Below, piece after piece: positions 42,271 to 52,353 of a stretch of DNA of 64,000 nt. Numbering within the stretch: position 1 is the first letter of the stretch; each line of letters opens with the position of its first letter. Below the pieces are notes generated by a model. It did not search any database. It was not told where the DNA came from and saw only the letters and a program-made list of their open reading frames with translations. The stretch comes from Lolium rigidum. Lineage: Eukaryota; Streptophyta; Magnoliopsida; Poales; Poaceae. A program made the position numbers and the translations under genes. Where the stretch lies: the NCBI RefSeq assembly GCF_022539505.1, contig NC_061508.1, positions 31,614,256-31,678,255 of the forward strand. Direction: 5' to 3'.

Positions 42271-44132
42271 TTCCGCTCGTCCCGAGCAGGTAAAACGATA
42301 ACAAAGATAATTTCTGAAGTGACATGCCATCATAACCTTGATCATACTATTTGTAAACATATGTAATGAATGCAGCGATCAAAACAATGGTAATGACATG
42401 AGTAAACAAGTGAATCATAAAGCAAAGACTTTTCATGAATAGTACTTCAAGACAAGCATCAATAAGTCTTGCATAAGAGTTAACTCATAAAGCAATAAAT
42501 CAAAGTAAAGGTATTGAAGCAACACAAAGGAAGATTAAGTTTCAGCGGTTGCTTTCAACTTGTAACATGTATATCTCATGGATAATTGTCAACATAGAGT
42601 AATATAACAAGTGCAATATGCAAGTATGTAGGAATCAATGCACAGTTCACACAAGTGTTTGCTTCTTGAGGTGGAGAGAGATAGGTGAACTGACTCAACA
42701 TAAAAGTAAAAAGAATGGTCCTTCAAAGAGGAAAGCATCGATTGCTATATTTGTGCTAGAGCTTTTATTTTGAAAACATGAAACAATTTTGTCAACGGTA
42801 GTTATACAGTATATGAGTTATGAAAATTATATCTTACAAGTTGCAAGCCTCATGCATAGTATACTAATAGTGCCCGCACCTTGTCCTAATTAGCTTGGAC
42901 TACCGGATCATCGCAATACACATGTTTTAACCAAGTGTCACAATGGGGTACCTCCATGCCGCCTGTACAAAGGTCTAAGGAGAAAGCTCGCATTTTGGAT
43001 TTCTCGCTTTTGATTATTCTCAACTTAGACATCCATACCGGGACAACATGGACAACAGATAATGGACTCCTCTTTAATGCATAAGCATGTGGCAACAATT
43101 ATTATTCTCATATGAGATTGAGGATATATGTCCAAAACTGAAACTTCCACCATGAATCATGGCTTTAGTTAGCGGCCCAATGTTCTTCTCTAACAATATG
43201 TATGCTCCAACCATTAAGGTGGTAGATCTCTCTTACTTCAGACAAGACGGACATGCATAGCAACTCACATGATATTCAACAAAGAATAGTTGATGGCGTC
43301 CCAGAAACATGGTTATCGCACAACAAGCAACTTAATAAGAGATAAAGTACATAAGTACATATTCAATACCACAATAGTTTTTAAGCTATTTGTCCCATGA
43401 GCTATATATTGCAAAGGTGAATGATGGAAATTTAAAGGTAGCACTCAAGCAATTTACTTTGGAATGGCGGATAAATACCATGTAGTAGGTAGGTATGGTG
43501 GACACAAATGGCATAGTGGTTGGCTCAAGGATTTTGGATGCATGAGAAGTATTCCCTCTCGATACAAGGTTTAGGCTAGCAAGGTTATTTGAAAGAAACA
43601 CAAGGATGAACGGTGCAGCAAAACTCACATAAAAGACATATTGTAAACATTATAAGACTCTACACCGTCTTCCTTGTTGTTCAAAACTCAATACTAGATA
43701 TTATCTAGACTCTAGAGAAACCAAATATGCAAACCAAATTAGCAAGCTCTAAGTGTTTCTTCATTAATGGGTGCAAAGTATATGATGCAAGAGCTTAAAC
43801 ATGAGCACAACAATTGCCAAGTATCAAATTATCCAAGACATTTTAGAATTACTACATGTAGCATTTTCCAATTCCAACCATATAACAATTTAACGAAGAA
43901 GAAACTTCGCCATGAATACTATGAGTAAAGCCTAAGGACATACTTGTCCATATGCTACAACGGAGCGTGTCTCTCTCCCATAAAGTGAATGCTAGGATCC
44001 ATTTTATTCAAACAAAACAAAAACAAAAACAAACCGACGCTCCAAGCAAAGTACATAAGATGTGGCCGAATAAAAATATAGTTTCAGGAGAGGAACCTGA
44101 TAATGTTGTCGATGAAGAAGGGGATGCCTTGG

Positions 44133-44206
44133 GCATCCCCAAGCTTAGACGCTTGAGTCTTCTTAGAATATGCAGGGGTGAACCACCAGGGCATCCCCAA
44201 GCTTAG
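44133..44206 (-). repeat. Two upstream copies of the C polypurine tract
   Basis: Exact copies of the 16-nt tract lie at 44133-44148 and 44191-44206, 58 bp apart and about 1.9 kb upstream of the functional tract in element orientation. The surrounding sequence is only partly similar. Confidence 0.85.
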
Positions 44207-44839
44207 AGCTTTCACTCTCCTTGATCATATTGTATCATACTCCTCTCTTGATCCTTGAAAACTTCCTCCACACCAAACTCGAAACAACTCATTAGAGGGT
44301 CAGTGGACAATAAAAATTAACATGTTCAGAGGTGACACACTCATTCTTAACACTTCTGGACATTGCATAAAGCTACTGGACATGAATGGATCAAAGAAAT
44401 TCATCCAACATAGCAAAAGAGGCAATGCGAAATAAAAGGCAGAATCTGTCAAAACAGAACAGTCCGTAAAGATGGATTTTATTGAGGCACCAGACTTGCT
44501 CAAATGAAAATGCCCAAATTGAATGAAAGTTGCGTACATATCTGAGGATTACTCACGTAAATTGTCATAATTTTCTGAGTTACCTACAGAGAATTAGACC
44601 CAGATTCGTGACAGCAAAGAAATCTGTTTCTGCGCAGTAATCCAAATCTAGTATTCACTTTACTATTAAAGACTTTACTTGGCACAACAAAACACAAAAC
44701 TAAGATAAGGAGAGGTTGCTACAGTAGTAAACAACTTCCAAGACTCAAATATAAAACAAAAATACTGTAGTAAAAACATGGGTTGTCTCCCAAAAGCGCT
44801 TTTCTTTAACGCCTTTCAGCTAGGCGCAGAAAGTGTATA

Positions 44840-45919
44840 TCAAGTAACATCAAGAGATGAAGCATCAACATCATAATTTGTTCTAATAATAGAATCATAA
44901 GGTAACTTCATTCTCTTTCTAGGGAAGTGTTCCATACCTTTCTTGAGAGGAAATTGATATTTAATATTACCTTCCTTCATATCAATAGTAGCACCAACGG
45001 TTCGAAGAAAAGGTCTTCCCAACATAATGGGGCAAGATGCATTGCATTCAATATCCAAGACAACAAAATCAACGGGGACAAGGTTATTGTTAACCATAAT
45101 ATGAACATTATCAACTCTCCCCAAAGGTTTCTTTTTAGCATTATCAACGAGATTAACATCCGGATAACGAGTTTTTCAATGGTGGCAAGTCAAGCATATC
45201 ATAGAATTTCTTAGGCATAACGAAATACTTGCACCAAGATCACATAAAGCATTACAATCAAAATCTTTGACCCTCATTTTAATGATGGGCTCCCAACCAT
45301 CCTCTAGCTTTCTAGGAATAGAAGTTTCAAGTTTTAGTTTCTCTTCTCTAGCTTTTATGAGAGCATTTGTAATATGTTTTGTGAAAGCCAAATTTATAGC
45401 GCTAGCATTGGGACTCTTAGCAAGTTTTTGTAAGAACTTTATAACTTCAGAGATGTGGCAATCATCAAAATCTAAATCATTACAATCTAAAGCAATGGGA
45501 TTATCATCCCCAAGGTTGGAAAAAATTTCAGCAGTTTTATCACGAGCGGTTTCAGCAGTTTTAGCAGTTTCGGGTAATTTTGCGCGATTTGCACTAGGAG
45601 TAGAAACATTGCCAACACCAATTATTTTATCATTGATAGTAGGAGGTGCAGCAACATGTGAATCATTAGCATTGCTAGTGGTGGTAATAGTCCAAACTTT
45701 AGCTACATTTTTCTCTTTAGCTAGTTTTTCATTTTCTTCTCTATCCCACCTAGCACGCAGTTCAGCCATTAATCTTATATTCTCATTAATTCTAACTTGG
45801 ATGGAATTTGCTGTAGTAACAATTTTATTTTCAATATCCTCGGGTTTAGCAGCCATTTTATTAATTAAAGAAGATTGTGACGCGAGACATGTATGAGATT
45901 CGGTTTTCAGCATTTGCAA
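44840..45919 (-). pseudogene. Gag C-terminal region and protease of element C
   Basis: Two minus-strand frames cover this. 45919-45176 reads through a charged spacer to IIKMRVKDFDCNALCDLGAS, the retropepsin active site (DLGAS) in the form typical of Athila elements. The frame is then lost by a 1-nt indel just after the active site, with another nearby. 45124-44840 resumes with VDNVHIMVNNNLVPVDFVVL and CPIMLGRPFLRTVGATID, the protease C-terminal half. It would cleave the Gag precursor; here it is inactivated by frameshifts. Confidence 0.82.
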
Positions 45920-46942
45920 GTTTAGTTTGCAACCCGGAAATCTCCATATTCAGATTTTCAAGTTGATTTCCTATATTCTTCAACAAGGTAGATTGTTCAT
46001 TCATAGTTTTAGTAAACAATTTATTTTGCTCATATTGTGATTGCATAAAGCTCTTGGTGGATCTTTCAATTTCTAACATCTTTTCCTCATTAGGTGGAAC
46101 ATATCTACCATAAGAGTTACTATTAGCAGGATATGGCCTAGAATTTTGAGCAACCAATGAAGCTAACGGAACATTATTAGGATCAACATTAGTCCTACCA
46201 TTCACAAGCATAGACATAATAGCATCAATCTTATCATTCAAGGAAGAGGATTCTTCAACAGAATTTACCTTCTTACCTTGTGGAGCTCTTTCCGTGTGCC
46301 ATTCAGAGTAATTAACCATCATATTATCAAGAAGCTTTGTAGCCGCCCCCAAGGTGATGGACATAAAGGTACCTCCAGCAGCTGAATCCAATAAATTCCG
46401 CGAAGAAAAGTTCAGTCCTGCATAAAAGGTTTGGATGATCATCCAAGTAGTCGATCCATGGGTTGGGCAATTTTTAACCAAAGATTTCATTCTTTCCCAA
46501 GCTTGAGCAACATGTTCATTATCCAATTGTTTAAAATCCATTATGCTACTCCTCAAAGATATAATTTTAGCAGGGGATAATATCTACCAATAAAAGCATC
46601 CTTGCATTTAGTCCATGAATCAATACTATTCTTAGGCAGAGATAGCAACCAATCTTTAGCTCTTCCTCTTAATGAGAAAGGAAACAATTTCAATTTAATA
46701 ATATCACCATCTACATCCTTATACTTTTGCATTTCACACAATTCAACAAAATTATTAAGATGGGAAGCAGCATCATCAGAACTAACACCAGAAAATTGCT
46801 CTCGCATAACAAGATTCAGTAAAGCAGGTTTAATTTCAAAGAATTCTGCTGTAGTAGCAGGTGGAGCAATAGGTGTGCATAGGAAATCATTATTATTTGT
46901 GCTAGTGAAGTCACACAACTTAGTATTTTCAGGGGTGGCCAT
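45861..46942 (-). pseudogene. gag: Athila-type Gag of element C
   Basis: The minus-strand frame from ATG at 46942 to 46553 encodes MATPENTKLCDFTSTNNNDF and the gag core FEIKPALLNLVMREQFSGVS, then HLNNFVELCEMQKYK and KLKLFPFSLRGRAKDWLLSL. A 1-nt loss near 46577 ends it early. The next frame (46556-45861) continues the domain: SSIMDFKQLDNEHVAQAWER, QTFYAGLNFSSRNLLDSAAG, then a Gln/Glu/Asn-rich coiled-coil-like tail. A further shift near 45900 leads into the protease frame. This is the retrotransposon gag family of Athila elements, the particle protein. No CCHC knuckle is seen. Confidence 0.87.
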
Positions 46943-47167
46943 TTTAGCAGTAGTAAATAAAACAAACTAGATAAAGTAAATGCAAGTAACTAATTTTTTT
47001 TGTGTTTTTGATATAGCAAACAAGATAGTAAATAAAGTAAAGCTAGCAACTAATTTTTTTGTGTTTTGATATAATGCAGCAAACAAAGTAGTAAATAAAA
47101 TAAGCAAGACAAAAACAAAGTAAAGAGATTGGGAAGTGGAGACTCCCCTTGCAGCGTGTCTTGATCT
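46943..47167 (-). other. Leader of element C between PBS and gag
   Basis: About 225 bp, AT-rich, with two partly repeated stretches on the plus strand (AGTAAATAAAGTAAAGCTAG- and AGTAAATAAAATAAGCAAGA-type). It contains no gene. Confidence 0.6.
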
Positions 47168-47184
47168 CCCCGGCAACGGCGCCA
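47168..47184 (-). other. Primer-binding site of element C (tRNA-Asp)
   Basis: The minus-strand TGGCGCCGTTGCCGGGG lies 11 bases inside the 5' LTR. The plus strand CCCCGGCAACGGCGCCA equals, from memory, the 17-nt 3' end of plant tRNA-Asp including CCA, so the match is complete. Confidence 0.88.
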
Positions 47185-47195
47185 GAAAAAGAGCT

Positions 47196-48791
47196 TGATG
47201 GCGTGTAACTCACACGTTCGTTGGGAACCCCAAGAGGAAGGTATGATGCGCACAGCAGCAAGTTTTCCCTCAGAAAGAAACCAAGGTTTATCGAACCAGG
47301 AGGAGCCAAGAAGCACGTTGAAGGTTGATGGCGGCGGGATGTAGTGCGGCGCAACACCAGAGATTCCGGCGCCAACGTGGTACCTGCACAACACAACCAA
47401 AGTACTTTGCCCCAACGAAACAGTGAGGTTGTCAATCTCACCGGCTTGCTGTAACAAAGGATTAACCGTATTGTGTGGAAGATGATTGTTTGCAAGAAAA
47501 CAGTAAAACAAGTATTGCAGCAGATTTGTATTTGAGTATAAAAGAATGGACCGGGGTCCACAGTTCACTAGAGGTGTCTCTCCCATAAGATAAAAGCATG
47601 TTGGGTGAACAAATTACAGTCGGGCAATTGACAAATAGAGAGGGCATAACAATGCACATACATGTCATGATAAATATAGTGAGATTTAATTGGGCATTAC
47701 GACAAAGTACATAGACCACCATCCAGCATGCATCTATGCCTAAAAAGTCCACCTTCAGGTTATCATCCGAACCCCTTCCAGTATTAAGTTGCAAAGCAAC
47801 AGACAATTGCATTAAGTATGGTGCGTAATGTAATCAACAACTACATCCTTAGACATAGCATCAATGTTTTATCCCTAGTGGCAACAAGACATCCACAACC
47901 TTAGAACTTTCTGTCACTGTCCCAGATATCAATGGAGGCATGAACCCACTATCGAGCATAAATACTCCCTCTTGGAGGTAAGAGCAAAAACTTGGCCAGA
48001 GCCTCTACTAATAACGGAGAGCATGCAAGATCATAAACAACACATAGGTAATAACTTGATAATTAAAATAACATAGTATTCTCTATCCATCGGATCCCGA
48101 CAAACACAACATATAGTATTACAGATAGATGATCTTGATCATGTTAGGCAGATCACAAGATCCAACAATGAAGCACAATGAGGAGAAGACAACCATCTAG
48201 CTACTGCTATGGACCCATAGTCCAGGGGTGAACTACTCACTCATCACTCCGGAGGCGACCATGGCGGTGAAGAGTCCTCCGGGAGATGAATCCCCTCTCC
48301 GGCAGGGTGCCGGAGGAGATCTCCGGAATCCCCCGAGATGGGATTGGCGGCGGCGGCGTCTCGGTAAGGTTTTCCGTATCGTGGCTCTCGGTACCGGGGG
48401 TTTCGCGACGGAGGCTTTAAGTAGGCGGAAGGGCAACGCGGGGGCCACACGAGGGCCCCACACCATAGGTCGGCGCGGCCGGGGCCGAGCCGCGCCGCCC
48501 TAGTGTGGCGGCGCCTCGTGGCCCCACTTCGACTCCTCTTCGGTCTTCCGGAAGCTTCGTGGCAAAATAGGACCCCGGGCGTTGATTTCGTCCAATTCCG
48601 AGAATATTTCGTTACTAGGATTTCTGAAACCAAAAACAGCAGAAAACAAGCAATCGGCTCTTCGGCATCTTGTTAATAGGTTAGTTCCAGAAAATGCACG
48701 AATATGACATAAAGTGTGCATAAAACATGTAGATATCATCAATAATGTGGCATGGAACATAAGAAATTATCGATACGTCGGAGACGTATCA
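47196..48791 (-). repeat. 5' LTR of element C
   Basis: 1,596 bp, the partner of 40652-42254, with about 30 scattered differences by eye. The boundaries are fixed by the AGAAG duplication on the right and the PBS on the left. Confidence 0.92.
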
Positions 48792-48796
48792 AGAAG

Positions 48797-49891
48797 GCCT
48801 TGCCACTCTACGCTCTGATGAAAAAATCCGATACGTTCGTCTGGACCCCACAGGCAGACGCGGCATTTAAAGAGCTAAAAACGATGCTAGCCACTGCACC
48901 GATACTGGCTTCGCCGTTGGATAGAGAGCCCATGTTGTTGTACATAGCAGCAACTAACCGGGTTGTGAGTGTTGTTGTGGTAATAGAAAGAGAAGAGGAA
49001 GGAAAAACCGTCCAGAGGCCGGTATACTACCTGAGCGAGGTGCTCTCCCTCTCAAAGCAAAACTACCCACACTTCCAGAAAATGACTTATGGCATGTTCA
49101 TGGCCGCCACGAAGCTCAAGCACTACTTTGAGGAGCACCCCATGAAGGTGGTGAGTGAGGCACCCATCTCCGATATCATGTGCAACAAAGATGCTAGCGG
49201 CAGGATTGCAAAATGGGCGATCCAGATATCACCGTATGTACCGGTGTATGAAAGAAGAGATGCCATAAAATCACAAGCTTTAGCTGATTTCTTGGTTGAT
49301 TGGGCAGAAATGCAATACAAGCCGCCGGACCAAAGAATGGAATACTGGAAGATGCACTTTGACGGATCCAAACTCAAAGAGGGTCTAGGTGCCGGTGTGG
49401 TGCTAACCTCACCCAAGGGAGATCATCTCCGGTATGTTTTACAAGTACATTTCAGGGCATCAAACAATGTCGCTGAATACGAGGCCTTGATCCATGGGCT
49501 TAAGGTCGCAAAAGAAATCGGTGCACACCGGATCATTTGCTACAGAGACTCTGATCTTGTGGTACAACAATGTTCCGGAGATTGGGATGCAAAAGATGCC
49601 AACATGGCCTCATACCGGTTTCGTGTGCAAAAGATTGCCGGATTCTTCGAAGGGTGCGAGTTTCACCATGTGCCGCGTGCAGAAAATGAAGCCGCGGATG
49701 CTTTGTCCAAGCTGGGCTCGTCCAGGCAAGAAATTCCTCCCGGAATAGCCTTGGCACACTTAAGGGTACCATCGATCAAACCGAGTCCGGAGTCGGAGTC
49801 AATTTTTGTACCGGAATCACATGTTGTACCAATGGATATTGATGAAGGAAACCCGGGGACTGTTCCGGTAAGCTCGGGGACTGTTCCGTAA
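48797..49891 (+). CDS. pol: RT end and RNase H of element B
   Basis: The frame resumes directly after the C insertion: ALPLYALMKKSDTFVWTPQA, the RT connection with RPVYYLSEVLSLSKQNYPHF, then the RNase H fold with MHFDGSKLKEGLGAGVVL (first Asp), NNVAEYEALIHGLK (Glu), CYRDSDLVVQQ (Asp) and ENEAADALSKLG. All catalytic residues are present. The frame ends at TAA 49889-49891 inside a tandem GGGGACTGTTCCGGTAAGCTC repeat. The second copy lacks one G (CCGTAA instead of CCGGTAA), which separates this part from the integrase in the next frame. Confidence 0.9.
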   Translation, partial: ALPLYALMKKSDTFVWTPQADAAFKELKTMLATAPILASPLDREPMLLYIAATNRVVSVVVVIEREEEGKTVQRPVYYLSEVLSLSKQNYPHFQKMTYGMFMAATKLKHYFEEHPMKVVSEAPISDIMCNKDASGRIAKWAIQISPYVPVYERRDAIKSQALADFLVDWAEMQYKPPDQRMEYWKMHFDGSKLKEGLGAGVVLTSPKGDHLRYVLQVHFRASNNVAEYEALIHGLKVAKEIGAHRIICYRDSDLVVQQCSGDWDAKDANMASYRFRVQKIAGFFEGCEFHHVPRAENEAADALSKLGSSRQEIPPGIALAHLRVPSIKPSPESESIFVPESHVVPMDIDEGNPGTVPVSSGTVP

Positions 49892-49903
49892 GCTCGGGGA
49901 CTG
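49854..49903 (+). repeat. Triplicated polypurine-like motif inside pol of element B
   Basis: CCGGGGACTG (49853-49862) is followed by AGCTCGGGGACTG at 49871-49883 and 49891-49903, in units of about 20 bp. The motif resembles the B polypurine tract AGCTTCGGGGACTAA (seen at 486-500). One more copy, CTCGGGGACTA, lies in the 3' region at 51324-51334. Confidence 0.8.
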
Positions 49904-51264
49904 CTGTGCCTGTACCGGAAGAAACAATGCTGGTGGATAGCATGGACATAGACATACCGGTGTTACTGGTTCGGGAGGCACCATCATGGGTTAAACCTAT
50001 TAAGGAATTCCTGATCAACGGCACTCTGCCGGTTGACGAAAATGAGTCCAGAAGGATCCAAAGGAGATCCAAAGCTTACACCATCATCAATGGCGAGGTG
50101 TACAAGAGAAGTGTTACCGGTGTCCTCCAAAGGTGTGTGGAACCGGAAGAGGGAAAAGAAATGCTTGAGGAGATCCACCGAGGGGAATGTGGGCATCACG
50201 CTTCGTCAAGGGCGCTGGTGGCAAAAGTATTCCGGCATGGATTCTATTGGCCCACGGCTTTGGAAAACGCGGAGGATCTGGTAAGAAAATGCAATGGGTG
50301 CCAGAGGTACGCCAAGCAAAATCATACCCCAGCATCCGGTTTAAAGACCATACCGCTAACTTGGCCGTTTGCCGTTTGGTGCCTAGACATGGTTGGCCCA
50401 TTCAAAACCGCAAGGGGAAATATGACCCACATCTTGGTTATGGTGGATAAATTCACCAAGTGGCTAGAGGTGAAACCCATTGCAAAGTGTGATGGGCGCA
50501 CAGCGGTGAAATTCTTGAAAGATGTTATTTTGCGGTATGGCTACCCACATAGCATTATCACGGACAATGGCACAAACTTTGCTCAAGGTGAGTTCAAAAG
50601 ATTTTGTGAGGACAACAACATCCGGTTGGATTTGTGCTCAGTGGCACACCCACAAGGCAATGGCCAAGTTGAAAGAACAAACGCTTTGGTACTTTCCGGT
50701 ATCAAACCAAGACTCATCGATGCGGTGGAAAAATCGCCGGGGTGTTGGCTCGATGAGCTACCATCAGTGCTGTGGAGCATAAGAACGACTCCAAACCGGT
50801 TTACTGGATACACTCCATTCTTTATGGTTTATGGAGCAGAAGCGGTCATACCAACCGACATTCTCCATGATTCACCAAGGGTGCAACTCTATACCGAAGA
50901 AGAGGTAAAAGAGGCCCGAGAAAATGATGTGGACTTGCTAGAAGAAGCAAGAGAATTAGCTTTCGCAAGAACAGCCATTTACCAGCAAAACCTCAAACGC
51001 TATCATAGCCGGAAGGTTAACCCGGGGGTGTTCCGGGAAGGAGACCTATGTTACGCCTAGTGCAGCGCACTGAAGGCCGGCACAAACTTTCCCCCCCCAT
51101 GGGAAGGACCCTTCATTGTGAGCAATGCTCTCCACAATGATGCCTATTACCTGATTGATGCACAGGAATGGAAGAAAGGAAAGGCGGACAGGTCCGGAGA
51201 GGAGACCAAGCGTCCGTGGAATGTAGCTCGTTGCGTCCTTTCTACTCTTGAAGTTGTGGTGTAA
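49892..51264 (+). pseudogene. pol: Integrase of element B (C-terminus frameshifted)
   Basis: In the frame one base off from RNase H: a linker PVPEETMLVDSMDIDIPVLL, the zinc-binding H2C2 domain (HRGECGHHAS...CNGCQ), and the catalytic core with WCLDMVGPF, IITDNGTNF and NGQVERTN, giving D-x59-D-x35-E. The conserved plant context ELPSVLWSIRTTPN and TPFFMVYGAEAVIP follows. Near 51047 a 1-nt loss leads to TAG at 51058-51060; homologous sequence then continues in another frame (VQRTEGRHKL), crosses a run of eight C (51092-51099) where the frame moves again, and ends TAA 51262-51264. The core residues are intact but the C-terminal domain is scrambled. Confidence 0.88.
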
Positions 51265-51985
51265 GAAGTTCCTTTTTGTACCTTATTTGCTATGAATAAA
51301 AGATGTCGGAACCTCGAATGAGTCTCGGGGACTACCCCTACTAAAGTTGCATGTAACATGTTTATTTTTTCAGTTTACCGGTTGCTTATTGAACGTTTTT
51401 TCTTTCCGGTTTAGTAGTGTGCTAAACCCTACCGGAGTCTTCGACTCTGCTGTCGTTCGCAACCCGGCTTCATGGCAAGCAAGATAAACCGGTAGGGGAT
51501 AAGCACATGAACTGCGAAGAGGGAGAGCGGGAAAGAACAATCCGGAAAAATTTAACTAACCCCGGTTGTACCGGTTTTTTGCAAAAATTTCGAGTTATTT
51601 CTAAGTTCAAGAAAGTGCTTGCTTGGTAAAAGAACTTTGTGCTCATACGCCAAAAACGCCCAGAGAAGGTAGGCAGAGCCAAAGCAAAAGAGCCAAGTGT
51701 GCATCGAATTGGATGCGGAAACAATTTTGGAATCATTGCAGTGCAAGACAAAATCAGAACGAAAAGCAAAGTGCTAAGTTAACAAACCAACATAACTTAA
51801 TAAGTTACCGGTATGAAAGACACCGGCATAAAGTTGTACCACAACCAAAAGGATGAGTTTTATCTTACATCATAAACCCCGGCATACCGGGGTAGAATTT
51901 AACAAGTTTTGTTATGAAGCAAGCAGGAGCAGGTAAACTTGTTGTCGCAGTAAATATTTAAACAGCGGGTGACAAGGTATTAACT
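51265..51985 (+). other. 3' region of element B
   Basis: Noncoding sequence between pol and the point where element D inserts. It has AATAAA-like ATGAATAAAAG (51290), one polypurine-like motif (51324-51334) and many CCGG-containing words typical of family B. The last five bases, TAACT (51981-51985), are one side of the expected target duplication for D; the other side is off-window. No gene is seen. Confidence 0.65.
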
Positions 51986-52353
51986 TGTCAATGCCTATGG
52001 ATTGTAGGCTAGGGTTTAGTTGGAAGTAGAGGGCAAGTAGATCTCGAAGGTTTCAGCCGAAAAATACTCGACGATTATGAAAACTAGGGTTTTTAGACAA
52101 TGATTCGATGATCTCGCGTCCCTCGACTCCCCCTTATATAGGAGGCGGAGCCGAGGGATTCGTGCTGTACAAGTTACAAAGTCCGGGAAGGTTTCAAACT
52201 CATCCCGTAAGATTACAAATAAGACTTTCTATTACAACTCTAACTTTCCTTAATAACATCTTGGGCTTCCGAATCTTCTTATTCTTCGAGTAGCGGGCCT
52301 TCAATAAACCCCGGGTACTATATTCGGCAGGCCCATTAGGGATGCCTATGTCA
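51986..52353 (-). repeat. 3' LTR of element D
   Basis: 368 bp. On the minus strand it starts TGACATAGGC (52353) and ends ATAGGCATTGACA (51986). The polypurine tract CTCGGGGGCTAC (52354-52365) abuts it. The hairpin TATA is at 52119-52158. Confidence 0.88.
52119..52158 (-). promoter_or_regulatory. Hairpin TATA box of the D LTR
   Basis: The plus-strand arms TCCCTCGACTCCCCC (52119-52133) and GGCGGAGCCGAGGGA (52144-52158) pair at 13 of 15 positions around TTATATAGGA. Read on the minus strand the loop contains CCTATATAA, identical to elements A and B although the arm sequences are unrelated. Confidence 0.72.

Larger units (their letters stand above)
42255..44839 (-). other. Noncoding 3' half of the C internal domain
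   Basis: About 2.6 kb between the protease and the 3' LTR, where a complete Gypsy element would carry RT, RNase H and integrase. No frame with polymerase or integrase motifs is present on either strand. It contains two extra exact copies of the polypurine tract and a GGGGATGCC...GGCATCCCC hairpin near 44120-44140. Confidence 0.75.
40652..48791 (-). mobile_element. Element C: complete Athila-type Gypsy element without pol
   Basis: 8,140 bp flanked by AGAAG duplications (40647-40651 and 48792-48796), inserted in the RT of element B. The LTRs are 40652-42254 (3' in element orientation) and 47196-48791 (5'). The internal 4.9 kb encodes, on the minus strand, Athila-type Gag and an aspartic protease, followed by about 2.6 kb without coding sequence. 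There is no RT, RNase H or integrase, so it is non-autonomous. The LTR sequence resembles the Triticeae Sabrina group from memory; this was not verified. Roughly 2% LTR difference by eye makes it older than the LARD insertion. Confidence 0.93.
35615..51985 (+). mobile_element. Element B: Tat-type Gypsy retrotransposon, split by C and D
   Basis: The pieces are 35615-40651 and 48797-51985; the 3' LTR is off-window beyond element D. Order: LTR, PBS, gag leader, gag-protease, TAG, RT, (C insertion), RNase H, integrase, 3' region. A related 3' LTR is at 501-1210. B is inserted into the 3' region of A. Its frames are broken near 36930, 49888, 51047 and in a C run at 51092-51099, but RT and integrase catalytic motifs are intact. 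Confidence 0.92.

Noticed and set aside
47168..47184. tRNA-Asp gene fragment
   Set aside because: Only the 3' 17 bases match, in the position of a primer-binding site beside an LTR. No tRNA body is present.
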